Shown here in pieces: positions 1 to 7,554 of a DNA stretch of 64,000 nt (positions are counted from its first letter, which is position 1; every line of letters starts with the position of its first letter). The notes under the pieces were generated by a model. It was not told where the DNA came from. It was given only the letters and a program-made list of their open reading frames with translations, and searched no databases. Source of the DNA: Virgibacillus natechei (lineage in GTDB: Bacteria > Bacillota > Bacilli > Bacillales > Amphibacillaceae). The position numbers and the translations under genes are program-made. The DNA lies in the NCBI RefSeq assembly GCF_026013645.1, contig NZ_CP110224.1:496001-560000 (forward strand), given 5' to 3'.

Positions 1-410
1 TTGTCGACGATAGCTATAGCGCTAACCCCCAAGCGGTCAAGGCGGCTATAGATGTTCTAAGCGAAATTGGAAAAGACAAAAAGAAAGTGGTTATACTAGG
101 GTCAATGCTAGAATTAGGTCATTATTCAACTAAATTTCATGAGGATATTGGAAAATACGTAGTAATGAACAAAATCGATACGATTCTAACATATGGAAAA
201 GATGCGAAATCAATTGGTGATGGGGCTCTCTCTGCTGGTCATCCCTTAGCGAAGCTATTCCACTTTGAAGACCGTGAACTTTTGCATGCACATATAGGAG
301 ACATCACAACATCGAATGCTGCGATTTTGGTTAAAGGCTCAAATGGTATGAAGATGAATATGACCGTAAAGTATCTTGTTAAAAAGAATGGATTAAAAAA
401 GAAAAACTAG
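1..410 (+). CDS. MurF-like ligase, C-terminal part (5' truncated by window edge)
   Basis: The open frame runs in from the left edge (first full codon at 3) and codes for about 135 residues. It begins with DDSYSANPQAVKAAID, matching the DxYNANP segment that opens the C-terminal domain of Mur ligases, followed by VVILGSMLELG (MurF normally GDMLELG) and the terminal LVKGSNGMKM. In the family this domain binds the incoming peptide; MurF adds D-Ala-D-Ala to UDP-MurNAc-tripeptide in the cytoplasm. The length left after DDSYSANP is about right for MurF. Because the ATPase domain is out of view, another Mur-ligase relative acting on a non-standard substrate is possible. A hairpin terminator follows directly. 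Confidence 0.75.
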   Translation, partial: VDDSYSANPQAVKAAIDVLSEIGKDKKKVVILGSMLELGHYSTKFHEDIGKYVVMNKIDTILTYGKDAKSIGDGALSAGHPLAKLFHFEDRELLHAHIGDITTSNAAILVKGSNGMKMNMTVKYLVKKNGLKKKN

Positions 411-420
411 TGAAAAGTAT

Positions 421-447
421 AGCCGCATTCCTTTAGAGGATGCGGCT
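421..447 (+). terminator. Rho-independent terminator after the MurF-like gene
   Basis: An 8-bp stem, AGCCGCAT with ATGCGGCT, and an 11-nt loop are followed by a short T-rich tail, 11 nt after the stop codon. The next gene lies on the opposite strand. Confidence 0.7.
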
Positions 448-485
448 AACTTTTAGGTTAGAATACGGTGTTTGTTATAGTATTC

Positions 486-1994
486 TTAGTTTCTTTTATT
501 ATCTTTCGGTTCGTATTCTGCTTTTATTGATTTCCATATTGATACAATCATAATCAGAAGGATGACTGTAAATGGCAAAGCTGCTGTTAATGAAGCTGTT
601 TGCAGGGCATCCAATCCACCTGTAAATAATAACACAAGAGCAATTGCTGTAATAAGAACACCCCATATTATTTTGGTTATCAGAGCTGGATTTAGACTTC
701 CTTTAGATGTCATTGTTCCTAAAATATAAGTTGCAGAGTCAGCAGAAGTTACCATGAAGGTAAAAATCAGCAATATCGAAATGATCGATAAGATGTCTGT
801 AAAAGGCACAACTCCGAGTGCTTCAAATAAAGCTACTGTTACATCATTGTTAACAGCCTCTGCAATACGAGTTCCATTATTTAAATCACTGTACAATGCA
901 GTTCCGCCAAATACGGCAATCCATACACAGGCAATAGCGGGTGGTGCTAACATCACGCCTGCTACAAATTCACGGATGGTTCTGCCTCTAGACACCCGTG
1001 CTACAAATGCTCCTACAAATGGAGACCAGGCGATGGCCCATGCCCAGTAAAATATCGTCCAATCATATACCCACTCGCCACCTGTATATGGTGTCAGGCG
1101 CAGACTGTACTGAACAAAATGGGTTAAATAATCGCCTAAACCCAGCACAAAAGAGTTTAAAATAAATAATGTTGGCCCCAGTAAAAATACAATGACCATG
1201 ATAAGCAGAGCCAGCCCTAAATTTATGTTGCTCAGCCATTTTATTCCTCTATCCAATCCTGTGCCAGAAGAGACTAAATAGCAAACCATCATGATTAGAG
1301 CTATTATAATCTGGACCCCGATATTATTCGGGATATTAAAGACGGATGACAACCCACCATTTAGCTGGATAAACGATAACCCGACGGTGGTCGCAACACC
1401 CATGACCGTAGCAATTACAGCCAATATGTTAATCGTATTCGCTACGCCCTTATTTTTCCCGATAACGGGTTCGATGGCAACAGAAACCAATCCGCTCCTT
1501 CTTTTTCTGAATTGAATAAAGGCAATTGCCAGTCCGGCAATCGCAAAAACGGCCCACTGACTAATGCCCCAGTGGAAAAAGGAATATCCCATTGCCACCC
1601 TGGCCGCTTCCTCTGTCTGTGGCTCAATGCCAGGAAACGGGGTTACAAAAAAATGACTCATCGGTTCTGCGACACTCCAGAAAACAAGCGATACGCCAAA
1701 GCCTGCCGAGAACAGCATACCAACCCATGTAAAAAACGGGTATTCCGGGCGTGAATCAGAAGGACCTAACCGCATTATTCCATATTTACTTATGGAAATT
1801 CCAACTAGGAATAGGATAATAACAAAAACTGCTAGTAAATAAAACCATCCAAAATTAACCGTTGTAAAATCAAAAAGTGTCTGGGCCACTGTGCCAAACT
1901 GCTCTGGCATGAAAGCACCAATGATAACTAATAAGCCAAGAATAATTGCCGAGATAAAAAATACTGGATTTTTATAACTCTCTTTTTTCTTCAT
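486..1994 (-). CDS. BCCT family compatible-solute transporter (OpuD/BetL type)
   Basis: A 502-residue, about 12-TM secondary carrier. BCCT proteins import glycine betaine, choline or similar osmoprotectants with Na+ or H+. Visible hallmarks are GFGVSLVFWSVAEPMSHF near residue 100 and the family signature DWTIFYWAWAIAWSPF near residue 310, followed by RVSRGRTIREF. Length matches B. subtilis OpuD (about 512). Start ATG 1994 has AGAAAGGA upstream. It is a single-gene unit whose upstream region shows a SigB-like promoter, fitting an osmotic/general stress role. The exact substrate cannot be read from the sequence. A second, diverged BCCT gene lies at 22918-24465. Confidence 0.93.
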   Translation of the reverse strand: MKKKESYKNPVFFISAIILGLLVIIGAFMPEQFGTVAQTLFDFTTVNFGWFYLLAVFVIILFLVGISISKYGIMRLGPSDSRPEYPFFTWVGMLFSAGFGVSLVFWSVAEPMSHFFVTPFPGIEPQTEEAARVAMGYSFFHWGISQWAVFAIAGLAIAFIQFRKRRSGLVSVAIEPVIGKNKGVANTINILAVIATVMGVATTVGLSFIQLNGGLSSVFNIPNNIGVQIIIALIMMVCYLVSSGTGLDRGIKWLSNINLGLALLIMVIVFLLGPTLFILNSFVLGLGDYLTHFVQYSLRLTPYTGGEWVYDWTIFYWAWAIAWSPFVGAFVARVSRGRTIREFVAGVMLAPPAIACVWIAVFGGTALYSDLNNGTRIAEAVNNDVTVALFEALGVVPFTDILSIISILLIFTFMVTSADSATYILGTMTSKGSLNPALITKIIWGVLITAIALVLLFTGGLDALQTASLTAALPFTVILLIMIVSIWKSIKAEYEPKDNKRN

Positions 1995-2049
1995 AAAATA
2001 TCCTTTCTGTTTCCCTTTAATTTTACGTTTTATTATAGCATATTATAGT

Positions 2050-2074
2050 TTACCCAACATATAAACTGCTAAAC
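2050..2074 (-). promoter_or_regulatory. SigB-like promoter for the BCCT gene
   Basis: On the minus strand GTTTAG, 13 nt, GGGTAA closely fits the SigB consensus GTTTAA-N12-15-GGGTAT, about 55 nt before the start codon. Two TATAAT hexamers lie just downstream but have no good -35 partner. B. subtilis opuD and opuE are known SigB targets, which supports the reading; the match here is by eye only. Confidence 0.45.
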
Positions 2075-2090
2075 ACTTTAGAACACTAAA

Positions 2091-2119
2091 CACTAGAGGC
2101 GAAGAAATAGCCTCTAGTG
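2091..2119 (-). terminator. Inverted repeat downstream of the ABC-F gene
   Basis: Perfect 10-bp stem CACTAGAGGC / GCCTCTAGTG with a 9-nt loop, 16 nt past the ABC-F stop codon. Only a short T-rich tail follows, so it is a weak terminator at best. It separates the ABC-F gene from the BCCT promoter. Confidence 0.5.
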
Positions 2120-2134
2120 GCATGCCAAAGCAGA

Positions 2135-3712
2135 TTAATCGCTGCCGTTCTCTAACTCTTTCTTTTTAGCCAATAGTTCCTGAAATTCCTGATCCAATTC
2201 TTCGGATGGATCAATACTTAGCCTGCTCAACGTTTCGGATATTTTTGTATCTAGTAGGAGTAATTCGTCTTCCACCGGGTCAGCTTCCACCTGTGAAACA
2301 TGGTTTTTGTATGCATCATAGGTTCCTTCAAATAAATGAATCTCCTGATTTTCAATTGTTAAAACGCGAGTAGCAATATGCTGGATAAAGCGGCGATCGT
2401 GAGTAACAAGCAGTATGGTTCCCACGTAATCCAGCAGGAGTTCTTCCAAAGCTTCAACTGCTTCGATATCAAGAAAATTTGTCGGTTCGTCTAATAGTAA
2501 TGTGTTTATATCGCTGACAAATAGTTTTGCAAAAGCTACCTTTACTCGCTCACCCCCACTTAAAATCCCTACACTCTTATAAACATCATCTCGAAAAAAG
2601 TGAAGCCGTGCCAGAACCGTTCGAATTAAGGTTTCGTCTTGATTAGAGGTTGAACGCACATTTTCTAAAATGGATGCATTCAGGTCCAACACATCTAAAT
2701 TTTGGCTGAAATAACCAATTTTCATAGCAGGGGAGATGGTAATACCTTTGTCTTCATTCACTAACTTTTTCAATAAAGTTGTTTTACCACTACCATTTTT
2801 TCCGATGATAGCTATTTTGTCACCGCCTTTAATGTGAAAGTGCGTTTCTTGCCAAAGCGTTCGATCCGCTATCAATCCTGTGACATCGTTCCATCGTAGA
2901 ACAATTCGGCCTGTGAATGTTTCGTCGTTAGGCAGATCCATCTTAATAGGCGAAGATTCCTTTATTTTCTCTACTGTTTGTAATTTCTCCAATCGAGTTT
3001 CAATGGCTTTTGCCGATTTTCGGAGCTTCTTCTGTTTATTTGCAAAATAAGGCTTTGCACCTATGGCATTTGCTTCTGAAGAGCTGACATTTTTTGGGGC
3101 CTTCGTTGCTCTATTTGCTTTTTTCTCTTTTAGCTCCAATGCATTTTCAAGTTGCTGTTTCTTTTTCACATAGTTTTCGTAGGCATTTTCCTGTTGTCTA
3201 CGCTCTAATTCTTTTTGTGCGTCGTAATCCGTGTAATTACCTTTGTATTCCCTGAGTATTCCATCATCTATTTCCCATATTGTTGTACATAGGGAATCCA
3301 AAAAAGCGCGGTCATGGGAAACAATAACGAGAGCTGCTTGTCGGCGCAATAACTGATTTTCAAGCTTTTCAATATGTTCGGTGTCAAGATTCGTTGTCGG
3401 TTCGTCTGCCAGTAAGATGTCTGTTTTTTTGGCTAATGCTTGATTGATATATTCTTGAGTTACTTCACCGCCACTTTTTGTTGTATTTGTGTTTTTTAGC
3501 TGTGGAAGCAGCTCGCGTGTTGCGTTCGAAATGACTGCGCCTTCACTAGATTGTTTCTGCCCAGCGAGGACTTCTAATAAAGTAGTTTTGCCACTGCCGT
3601 TGGTTCCAACTAGACCAATACGGTCATGCTGTTGAATGGTTAAGTGTTCTGCATCCACTAATAATTGGTCTTTTACATAGATTTTTAATTCCCTAGATTC
3701 TAATAAAATCAT
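2135..3712 (-). CDS. Vga-family ABC-F ribosomal protection protein
   Basis: 525 residues with two ATPase domains and no membrane segments. Domain 1 has Walker A GTNGSGKTT (about residue 36), signature KSGGEVTQ and LLADEPTTNLD; domain 2 has GKNGSGKTT (about 300), LSGGERVK and LLLDEPTNFLD. Between them is a basic linker with GAKPYFANKQKKLRK. The SGGEVT motif, this linker and the C-terminal SRLSIDPSEELDQEF closely recall staphylococcal Vga(A). Such proteins displace lincosamides, streptogramin A and pleuromutilins from the ribosome. RBS GGAG precedes ATG 3712. The long leader carries an attenuator, as is typical of inducible members. The resistance spectrum is inference. Confidence 0.92.
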   Translation of the reverse strand: MILLESRELKIYVKDQLLVDAEHLTIQQHDRIGLVGTNGSGKTTLLEVLAGQKQSSEGAVISNATRELLPQLKNTNTTKSGGEVTQEYINQALAKKTDILLADEPTTNLDTEHIEKLENQLLRRQAALVIVSHDRAFLDSLCTTIWEIDDGILREYKGNYTDYDAQKELERRQQENAYENYVKKKQQLENALELKEKKANRATKAPKNVSSSEANAIGAKPYFANKQKKLRKSAKAIETRLEKLQTVEKIKESSPIKMDLPNDETFTGRIVLRWNDVTGLIADRTLWQETHFHIKGGDKIAIIGKNGSGKTTLLKKLVNEDKGITISPAMKIGYFSQNLDVLDLNASILENVRSTSNQDETLIRTVLARLHFFRDDVYKSVGILSGGERVKVAFAKLFVSDINTLLLDEPTNFLDIEAVEALEELLLDYVGTILLVTHDRRFIQHIATRVLTIENQEIHLFEGTYDAYKNHVSQVEADPVEDELLLLDTKISETLSRLSIDPSEELDQEFQELLAKKKELENGSD

Positions 3713-3746
3713 CTATTCATCTCCATTTCATACGATACTTGGAGAC

Positions 3747-3782
3747 AAAAAAGTGCCTCCTATCCATTTTCAGAATAGGAGG
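3747..3782 (-). terminator. Attenuator terminator in the ABC-F leader
   Basis: On the minus strand an 8-bp stem, CCTCCTAT / ATAGGAGG, closes a loop and is followed by C-A-C and a run of six Ts, ending about 35 nt before the ABC-F start codon. It would stop transcription before the gene unless its 5' arm (3764-3782) is captured by the upstream antiterminator at 3860-3878. Confidence 0.85.
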
Positions 3783-3859
3783 TACGAGTGTACTTATGTA
3801 GTTAAGAAAGTTTTCTTAACTGCCAAAAAGAGTTTTCTCCCTTTTGATAACCACACAAA

Positions 3860-3961
3860 CCAATCCTATTCTGAAAAATCAAGTTGACGGCATACGAAAT
3901 AAGCAGAAAAATCTGCTGAAAAAGAATGCCTTCACTTGTATGTTTTCAAAAAAATAGGATT
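3860..3961 (-). promoter_or_regulatory. Antiterminator and anti-antiterminator segments of the ABC-F leader
   Basis: Segment 2 (3860-3878, containing TTTTCAGAATAGG) is exactly complementary to CCTATTCTGAAAA in the terminator's 5' arm. Segment 1 (3942-3961, containing AATCCTAT and GAAAA) can pair with segment 2 and begins immediately after the three-codon leader ORF. A ribosome stalled on that ORF would cover segment 1, free segment 2 and melt the terminator. Further small hairpins (AGCAGA/TCTGCT near 3900; GTTAAGAAA/TTTCTTAAC at 3802-3820) lie between or after the segments. Pairings are seen; the switching is inferred from known ARE ABC-F leaders. Confidence 0.75.
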
Positions 3962-3971
3962 AGTACTTCAT
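3960..3971 (-). CDS. Three-codon leader ORF (Met-Lys-Tyr)
   Basis: ATG AAG TAC TAA on the minus strand, preceded by an AAAGGGTGA ribosome binding site with 9 nt spacing. It lies about 35 nt downstream of the promoter -10 box and directly before the first arm of the attenuator. Very short leader ORFs where drug-bound ribosomes stall are known before ARE ABC-F genes. A stop codon this early would place a stalled ribosome over the anti-antiterminator. Confidence 0.7.
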   Translation of the reverse strand: MKY

Positions 3972-4007
3972 GTAATTGGGTCACCCTTTACGTTTTTAGT
4001 TAGTGTT

Positions 4008-4036
4008 ATTATAAATGAAATGGGGTATTCTGTCTA
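4008..4036 (-). promoter_or_regulatory. SigA-type promoter of the ABC-F leader
   Basis: TAGACA, a 17-nt spacer and a perfect TATAAT on the minus strand. Transcription would start near 4000, giving a leader of about 290 nt before the ABC-F start codon. Confidence 0.8.
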
Positions 4037-4090
4037 TGGCTACATAATCATAATTAATGGTATACTACATACAACTAAATATTTTGCTTT

Positions 4091-4250
4091 ATGGTGACTT
4101 TGATAAAAGTTGAAAAGGGAAGTTGGTTCGAATCCAACGCGGTCCCGCCACTGTGATGAGGAGAACTCTTTTGTAACCACTGTTTCAGCAAGTGAAATGG
4201 GAAGGGAAAAGGTTCGATGATTCTAAGCCAGGAGACCTGCCATAAGGAAG
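4091..4250 (+). promoter_or_regulatory. Cobalamin (B12) riboswitch aptamer
   Basis: Conserved blocks are in the right order: GGTGACTTTG, AAAAGGGAAGTTGGTTCGA, the core GGTCCCGCCACTGTGA at 4141-4156, and the B12 box AAGCCAGGAGACCTGCC at 4225-4241. Together they are diagnostic of the adenosylcobalamin-type riboswitch. A weak upstream -10-like TATACT sits at 4061-4066. The terminator at 4333-4362 is the likely expression platform. The gene controlled, an acyl-CoA thioesterase, is not a usual member of the B12 regulon. Confidence 0.93.
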
Positions 4251-4332
4251 AACATTTTAATCCTACGGGAAATAGGAAGTTGTTGCGCTCATTTATTTCA
4301 TAACAGATGAAACTTTTTATGCGCGCATGAAG

Positions 4333-4362
4333 CATCTTCTATTATTAAGAGGGTGTTTTTTT
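4333..4362 (+). terminator. Riboswitch expression-platform terminator
   Basis: CATCTTCT pairs with AGAGGGTG (8 bp, two G-U pairs) across a 7-nt loop, followed by seven Ts. It ends only 4 nt before the TAGGAGGT ribosome binding site of the thioesterase gene, so bound B12 would be expected to stop transcription here. Confidence 0.8.
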
Positions 4363-4379
4363 AATTAGGAGGTAATGTT

Positions 4380-4850
4380 GTGGAAAAGGTAGCTATTCAG
4401 CATTCAAAAACGATTCAAACGCGCTTGGTACTTCCACCGGATACGAACCATTTGGATACGATATTCGGCGGGAAAGTGCTCGCTTATATTGATGAAGTTG
4501 CAGCATTAACAGCAATGAAGCATGCAAAAAGTGCTGTTGTGACAGCATCCATTGATTCTGTTGATTTTCTTTCAGCAGCGAAAGTAGGGGATTCCCTGAA
4601 GTTAGAGGCATTTGTGACGTATACAGGGACAAGTTCGATGGAGGTGTATGTAAAAGTTACAGCACATGATTTAATTAAGAATGAAGAGAGATTAACAACA
4701 GAATCTTTTCTGACAATGGTGGCTGTAAACGAACAAGGTAGTCCCGTCCCAGTACCAAAAGTATACCCTGAAAACGAGGAGGAAAAACAGTTACATAGAA
4801 CCGCTCCTTCAAGAAAAGAGAACCGAAAAAGACGAGCTGCTATTAGATAA
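4380..4850 (+). CDS. Hotdog-fold acyl-CoA thioesterase (YkhA-like)
   Basis: 156 residues of the acyl-CoA hydrolase branch of the hotdog superfamily, which cleaves acyl-CoA to free acid and CoA in the cytoplasm. Key segments are LPPDTNHLDTIFGGKVLAYIDEVAA (split here: N and D near residues 22-26, GG at 31-32), followed by ASIDSVDFLSAAKVGD. The basic tail (KENRKRR) is typical of YkhA. Start GTG 4380 has TAGGAGGT upstream. It is the first gene after the B12 riboswitch, and the M20 gene follows after 58 nt, possibly co-transcribed. The physiological acyl-CoA substrate is unknown. Confidence 0.9.
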   Translation: MEKVAIQHSKTIQTRLVLPPDTNHLDTIFGGKVLAYIDEVAALTAMKHAKSAVVTASIDSVDFLSAAKVGDSLKLEAFVTYTGTSSMEVYVKVTAHDLIKNEERLTTESFLTMVAVNEQGSPVPVPKVYPENEEEKQLHRTAPSRKENRKRRAAIR

Positions 4851-4908
4851 ATGGATAGGAAGGGTATAATATAAAATGTAGAGAATGCAAACGAAAGGAG
4901 TAATAAGC

Positions 4909-6096
4909 GTGAAAAACCAATTAATGAAAATGCTTACAGAGCGAAAAGATGAAATGATCGAAATTCGCCGTCACTTGCACGAGAATCCAGAGCTTTCTTT
5001 TAAAGAAGAAAAGACAGCTCAGTATATTGTTGATTTTTATAAAGATAAAGATGTAGAGATGCAAACCAATGTAGGGAATGGGCATGGAATTATTGTAACA
5101 ATCGAAGGGGGGAAGCCAGGGAAAAAAATAGGATTACGCGCAGATTTTGACGCACTGCCGATCGTTGAAGAGGCGGACGTTCCTTTTAAATCAAAAAATG
5201 AAGGGGTTATGCATGCGTGCGGACATGATGGTCATACCGCTTACTTGCTTGTTCTTGCTGACTGCCTTATTCAATTGAAGGCATCGCTTTCAGGTGCAAT
5301 TAAAATCATACATCAGCACGCGGAGGAAACACCGCCAGGCGGGGCAAAAAGTATTATGGAGTCAGGGGTACTTGATGATGTGGATAATGCTTTTGGCGTT
5401 CATTTATTTCCAACAGACCCTGCTGGAACAGTTGGGTACAGAAGCGGGTATACAATGGCTGGCAGATCTTATTTTAAGCTGGTGATTCAAGGGAAAGGCG
5501 GACATGGGTCTTCCCCGCATATGGCAAATGATACGATTGTCGCCGGATCCCATTTTGTTACGGTCACTCAAACCATCATCAGCCGACGCTTGAATCCTTT
5601 TGAAATGGGGGTTGTTACAATTGGCTCATTTGATGGAAAAGGGACCTTCAACGTGATTAAAGATCGAATTGAACTTGAAGGGGACGTCCGTTATATGAAT
5701 AGTAAAACACAAGCGCGTATTGATAAGGAGCTTCATCGTATTGTTGCTGGGATCGAGGAGGAATTCGGTGTGGAGTGTGAGCTTACATACATAGATGATT
5801 ATCCAGTCTTATTCAATGATCCTGAAGTTACAGAAGTCGTCAAATCAAGTTTGGAAAATATGAATGACCCGGAGATTAAGGAAGTTAAAGAATATCCGAA
5901 ATTCTCCGGTTCAGAGGATTTTGCATACTATGCAGAGAAAATTCCAAGCACGTTCTTCTTCATTGGCTGTAAACCAAAAGGGGTAGAAGAGCCGTACTTT
6001 AATCACCATCCCAAGTTTGATATTGACGAAGATGCACTCCTCGTTGCTGCAAAAGCAGTAGGGCAGGTTGTGTGCGATTATTATGAATTGGAATAA
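4909..6096 (+). CDS. M20 family metallo-amidohydrolase
   Basis: 395 residues with the M20D fold of N-acyl-amino acid / IAA-amino acid hydrolases. Likely metal ligands are in MHACGHDGHT (about residue 100), HQHAEETPPGG and, near the C-terminus, FSGSEDFAYY; the lid domain has GKGGHGSSPHM. It would hydrolyse an amide bond of an acylated amino acid in the cytoplasm; substrate unknown. I chose GTG 4909 because AAAGGAG sits 8 nt before it; an in-frame ATG at 4885 lacks an RBS. The end of this gene has a diverged partial copy at 7958-8020. Confidence 0.9.
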   Translation: MKNQLMKMLTERKDEMIEIRRHLHENPELSFKEEKTAQYIVDFYKDKDVEMQTNVGNGHGIIVTIEGGKPGKKIGLRADFDALPIVEEADVPFKSKNEGVMHACGHDGHTAYLLVLADCLIQLKASLSGAIKIIHQHAEETPPGGAKSIMESGVLDDVDNAFGVHLFPTDPAGTVGYRSGYTMAGRSYFKLVIQGKGGHGSSPHMANDTIVAGSHFVTVTQTIISRRLNPFEMGVVTIGSFDGKGTFNVIKDRIELEGDVRYMNSKTQARIDKELHRIVAGIEEEFGVECELTYIDDYPVLFNDPEVTEVVKSSLENMNDPEIKEVKEYPKFSGSEDFAYYAEKIPSTFFFIGCKPKGVEEPYFNHHPKFDIDEDALLVAAKAVGQVVCDYYELE

Positions 6097-6152
6097 ATTA
6101 GGGTTTTTCGTTCCCCGAACAGTGCCTGTCACGTCCCGGAATTTGTCGAATG

Positions 6153-6186
6153 GAAGCGCCCATCATTTTTTGCTGATGGGCGCTTC
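6153..6186. repeat. Perfect 13-bp hairpin at the TetR truncation point
   Basis: GAAGCGCCCATCA and TGATGGGCGCTTC form a perfect 13-bp stem with an 8-nt loop. It encodes the last residues and stop codon of the truncated TetR frame and could serve as a terminator for both converging genes. Beside it (6111-6130) is a GTGCCTGTCAC motif that I associate with repeated extragenic elements in bacilli; that association is from memory. Confidence 0.75.
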
Positions 6187-6390
6187 GATAAGGAAATGAT
6201 TTATCTCATCCACCATATAATCGGTAATTAGCTCGTCTTTGTTCTCATAGTATTTATATAAAGTACCTCGTGCAATATGTAACCGTTCAGCTACTATACG
6301 AAAGGTAAACCCGGCATAGCTGTACTCAAGCAGGGTTTCTTTTGTTGTTTGATATAATTCTTCCTTGGTAAATTTTCGCTCGCGTGTCAT
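6163..6390 (-). pseudogene. Truncated TetR-family regulator (DNA-binding domain only)
   Basis: 75 residues that contain only the TetR N-terminal helix-turn-helix: FTFRIVAERLHIARGTLYKYYENKDEL is the typical recognition-helix region (family form: VxxIAxxAGVSxGTLYxYFxxKDEL). Family members are about 190 residues; the ligand-binding domain is absent and the frame ends inside a hairpin. Start ATG 6390 has a GAGGTGAG ribosome binding site, so it may still be translated. Either a decayed remnant, which I favour, or a functional mini-repressor. Confidence 0.75.
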
Positions 6391-6522
6391 ATACTCACCT
6401 CACGTTTTATAATAAAGGAATTCTTTTTGATCCATGAATTTGTTTGGTCTTCTTGGTATATTATAATGGAATTATGGGTGTTAATGAACATGTGCGTTTT
6501 TTAAAGTTAGGGGGATTCATAA

Positions 6523-6690
6523 ATGGCTAACTGGTTGAAGCGAATTTTGGGTATGGAAAAATGCTATATTTGTAATAATAAGGCAGTTAAACCACGCATG
6601 TATATTAATGATGAGGGTGAAAAGGTTCCTGTCTGTTTTAAATGTGTAACCTATGCGGAAAGGCGCGCAATGAAAAAATCCAGTTATTAG
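6523..6690 (+). CDS. Small protein with two CxxC pairs (probable zinc ribbon)
   Basis: 55 residues, too short for most ORF callers. It starts MANWLKRILGMEKCYICNN and has a second pair CFKC 28 residues later, so four cysteines could hold one zinc ion; the tail is basic (ERRAMKKSS). TTAGGGGG lies 5-12 nt before ATG 6523. It is divergent from the TetR remnant and convergent with yqxD. I do not recognise the family; the regular codon structure and RBS argue that it is real. Confidence 0.65.
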   Translation: MANWLKRILGMEKCYICNNKAVKPRMYINDEGEKVPVCFKCVTYAERRAMKKSSY

Positions 6691-6747
6691 GAATGTCTAA
6701 AAGATTTCCTGCTGATAAACTGAAGTTGGAATATAAAATTATTAAAT

Positions 6748-7194
6748 TTAGTTTAATCCTTCAATTGTATTTCTAAAAAGTTTACTGAATTTTTCCCGGT
6801 CCTCTGCTGTGAATGGCTTTGGACCTTTTGTTCGTTTTCCGCTTTTTCTTGCCATGGAGCTAATGTAGCGTGTTTGTAAGAGGTGGTCGATATTTTCATT
6901 TGTATACGTGAAGCCTTTATGATGAAGTACGGTGCATCCTTTTGCTAATCCAAGTGATGCAAGGCCGTAGTCTTGTGTAATAATGATATCGTCTTTCTTG
7001 GCAAGTTTCATAATTTTATAATCCGCAGCCTCTGCTCCAGTATCAACATAAATAGTCTCCACTCCATCTCCCTCTTCATCGTGAGAAAAATGGGCAAAGC
7101 TTTTGACAAGAACGACAGGAAGTTGTGCGCCTTGGGCTATTGGGATGACGATATCTTTTACTGGGCTTGCATCTGCATCAACGTAGATCTTCAT
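6748..7194 (-). CDS. yqxD: YqxD/YaiI family DUF188 protein
   Basis: 148 residues. [13 protein letters not shown] at the N-terminus and [22 protein letters not shown] in the middle are the conserved acidic motifs of UPF0178/DUF188, a NYN/PIN-like fold suspected of nuclease activity but without an assigned function. [21 protein letters not shown] is the conserved C-terminal block. The frame opens at GTG 7203, but that GTG is part of the AGGTGA ribosome binding site, so ATG 7194 is the start. A degraded partial copy of the same gene lies at 8745-8962. Confidence 0.9.
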   Translation of the reverse strand: MKIYVDADASPVKDIVIPIAQGAQLPVVLVKSFAHFSHDEEGDGVETIYVDTGAEAADYKIMKLAKKDDIIITQDYGLASLGLAKGCTVLHHKGFTYTNENIDHLLQTRYISSMARKSGKRTKGPKPFTAEDREKFSKLFRNTIEGLN

Positions 7195-7554
7195 TGGATT
7201 CACCTATTTTTCGTATGTAAGTTGGTAGTATAAGATGATTTTAACAAATAAACGTGACTGAAGCGACAAAATGTATGTAATCGATCTGAACACATACCAG
7301 TATATTAGCTCAAGTTCACCATTAATTTCTGCAAAAAATTGTTGAATGAAAATCATCGAATGAATAATTCATCAATCAAACTGCAACATTTATAAGTTTT
7401 GCTATTTAAAAAGCATATAATGGAAGTAAATTAAAATGGCATACAATTTTCATGTGTTAATCTCCAGCGCAGTAATATACACCCCTAAATAAATGTTTTT
7501 AAAAATACAAACTGTGGTAACATGAAACGAAAGATTGTATAAAAGGAGAGTTAT
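7195..7554. other. 360-bp intergenic region
   Basis: No gene is visible. It holds the yqxD ribosome binding site, the first copy of the 60-bp direct repeat (7336-7395) and a TATAAT hexamer at 7416-7421 with no clear -35, followed by AT-rich sequence up to the RBS of the small membrane protein. Confidence 0.5.
7336..7395 (+). repeat. 60-bp direct repeat, copy 1
   Basis: Matches 8963-9022 at 59 of 60 positions (T/C difference in the ATTCAYCAATC part). Both copies are upstream, in the same orientation, of a yqxD sequence on the minus strand; the sequence after each also looks alike (AAAGCATAYAAT). Best explained by a local duplication. Confidence 0.9.

Noticed and set aside
754..1754. Several plus-strand ORFs of 74-98 codons
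   Set aside because: They are antisense to the BCCT gene, lack ribosome binding sites and show no recognisable protein features.
4075..4335. 86-codon minus-strand ORF
   Set aside because: It lies over the cobalamin riboswitch, whose conserved RNA blocks explain the sequence.
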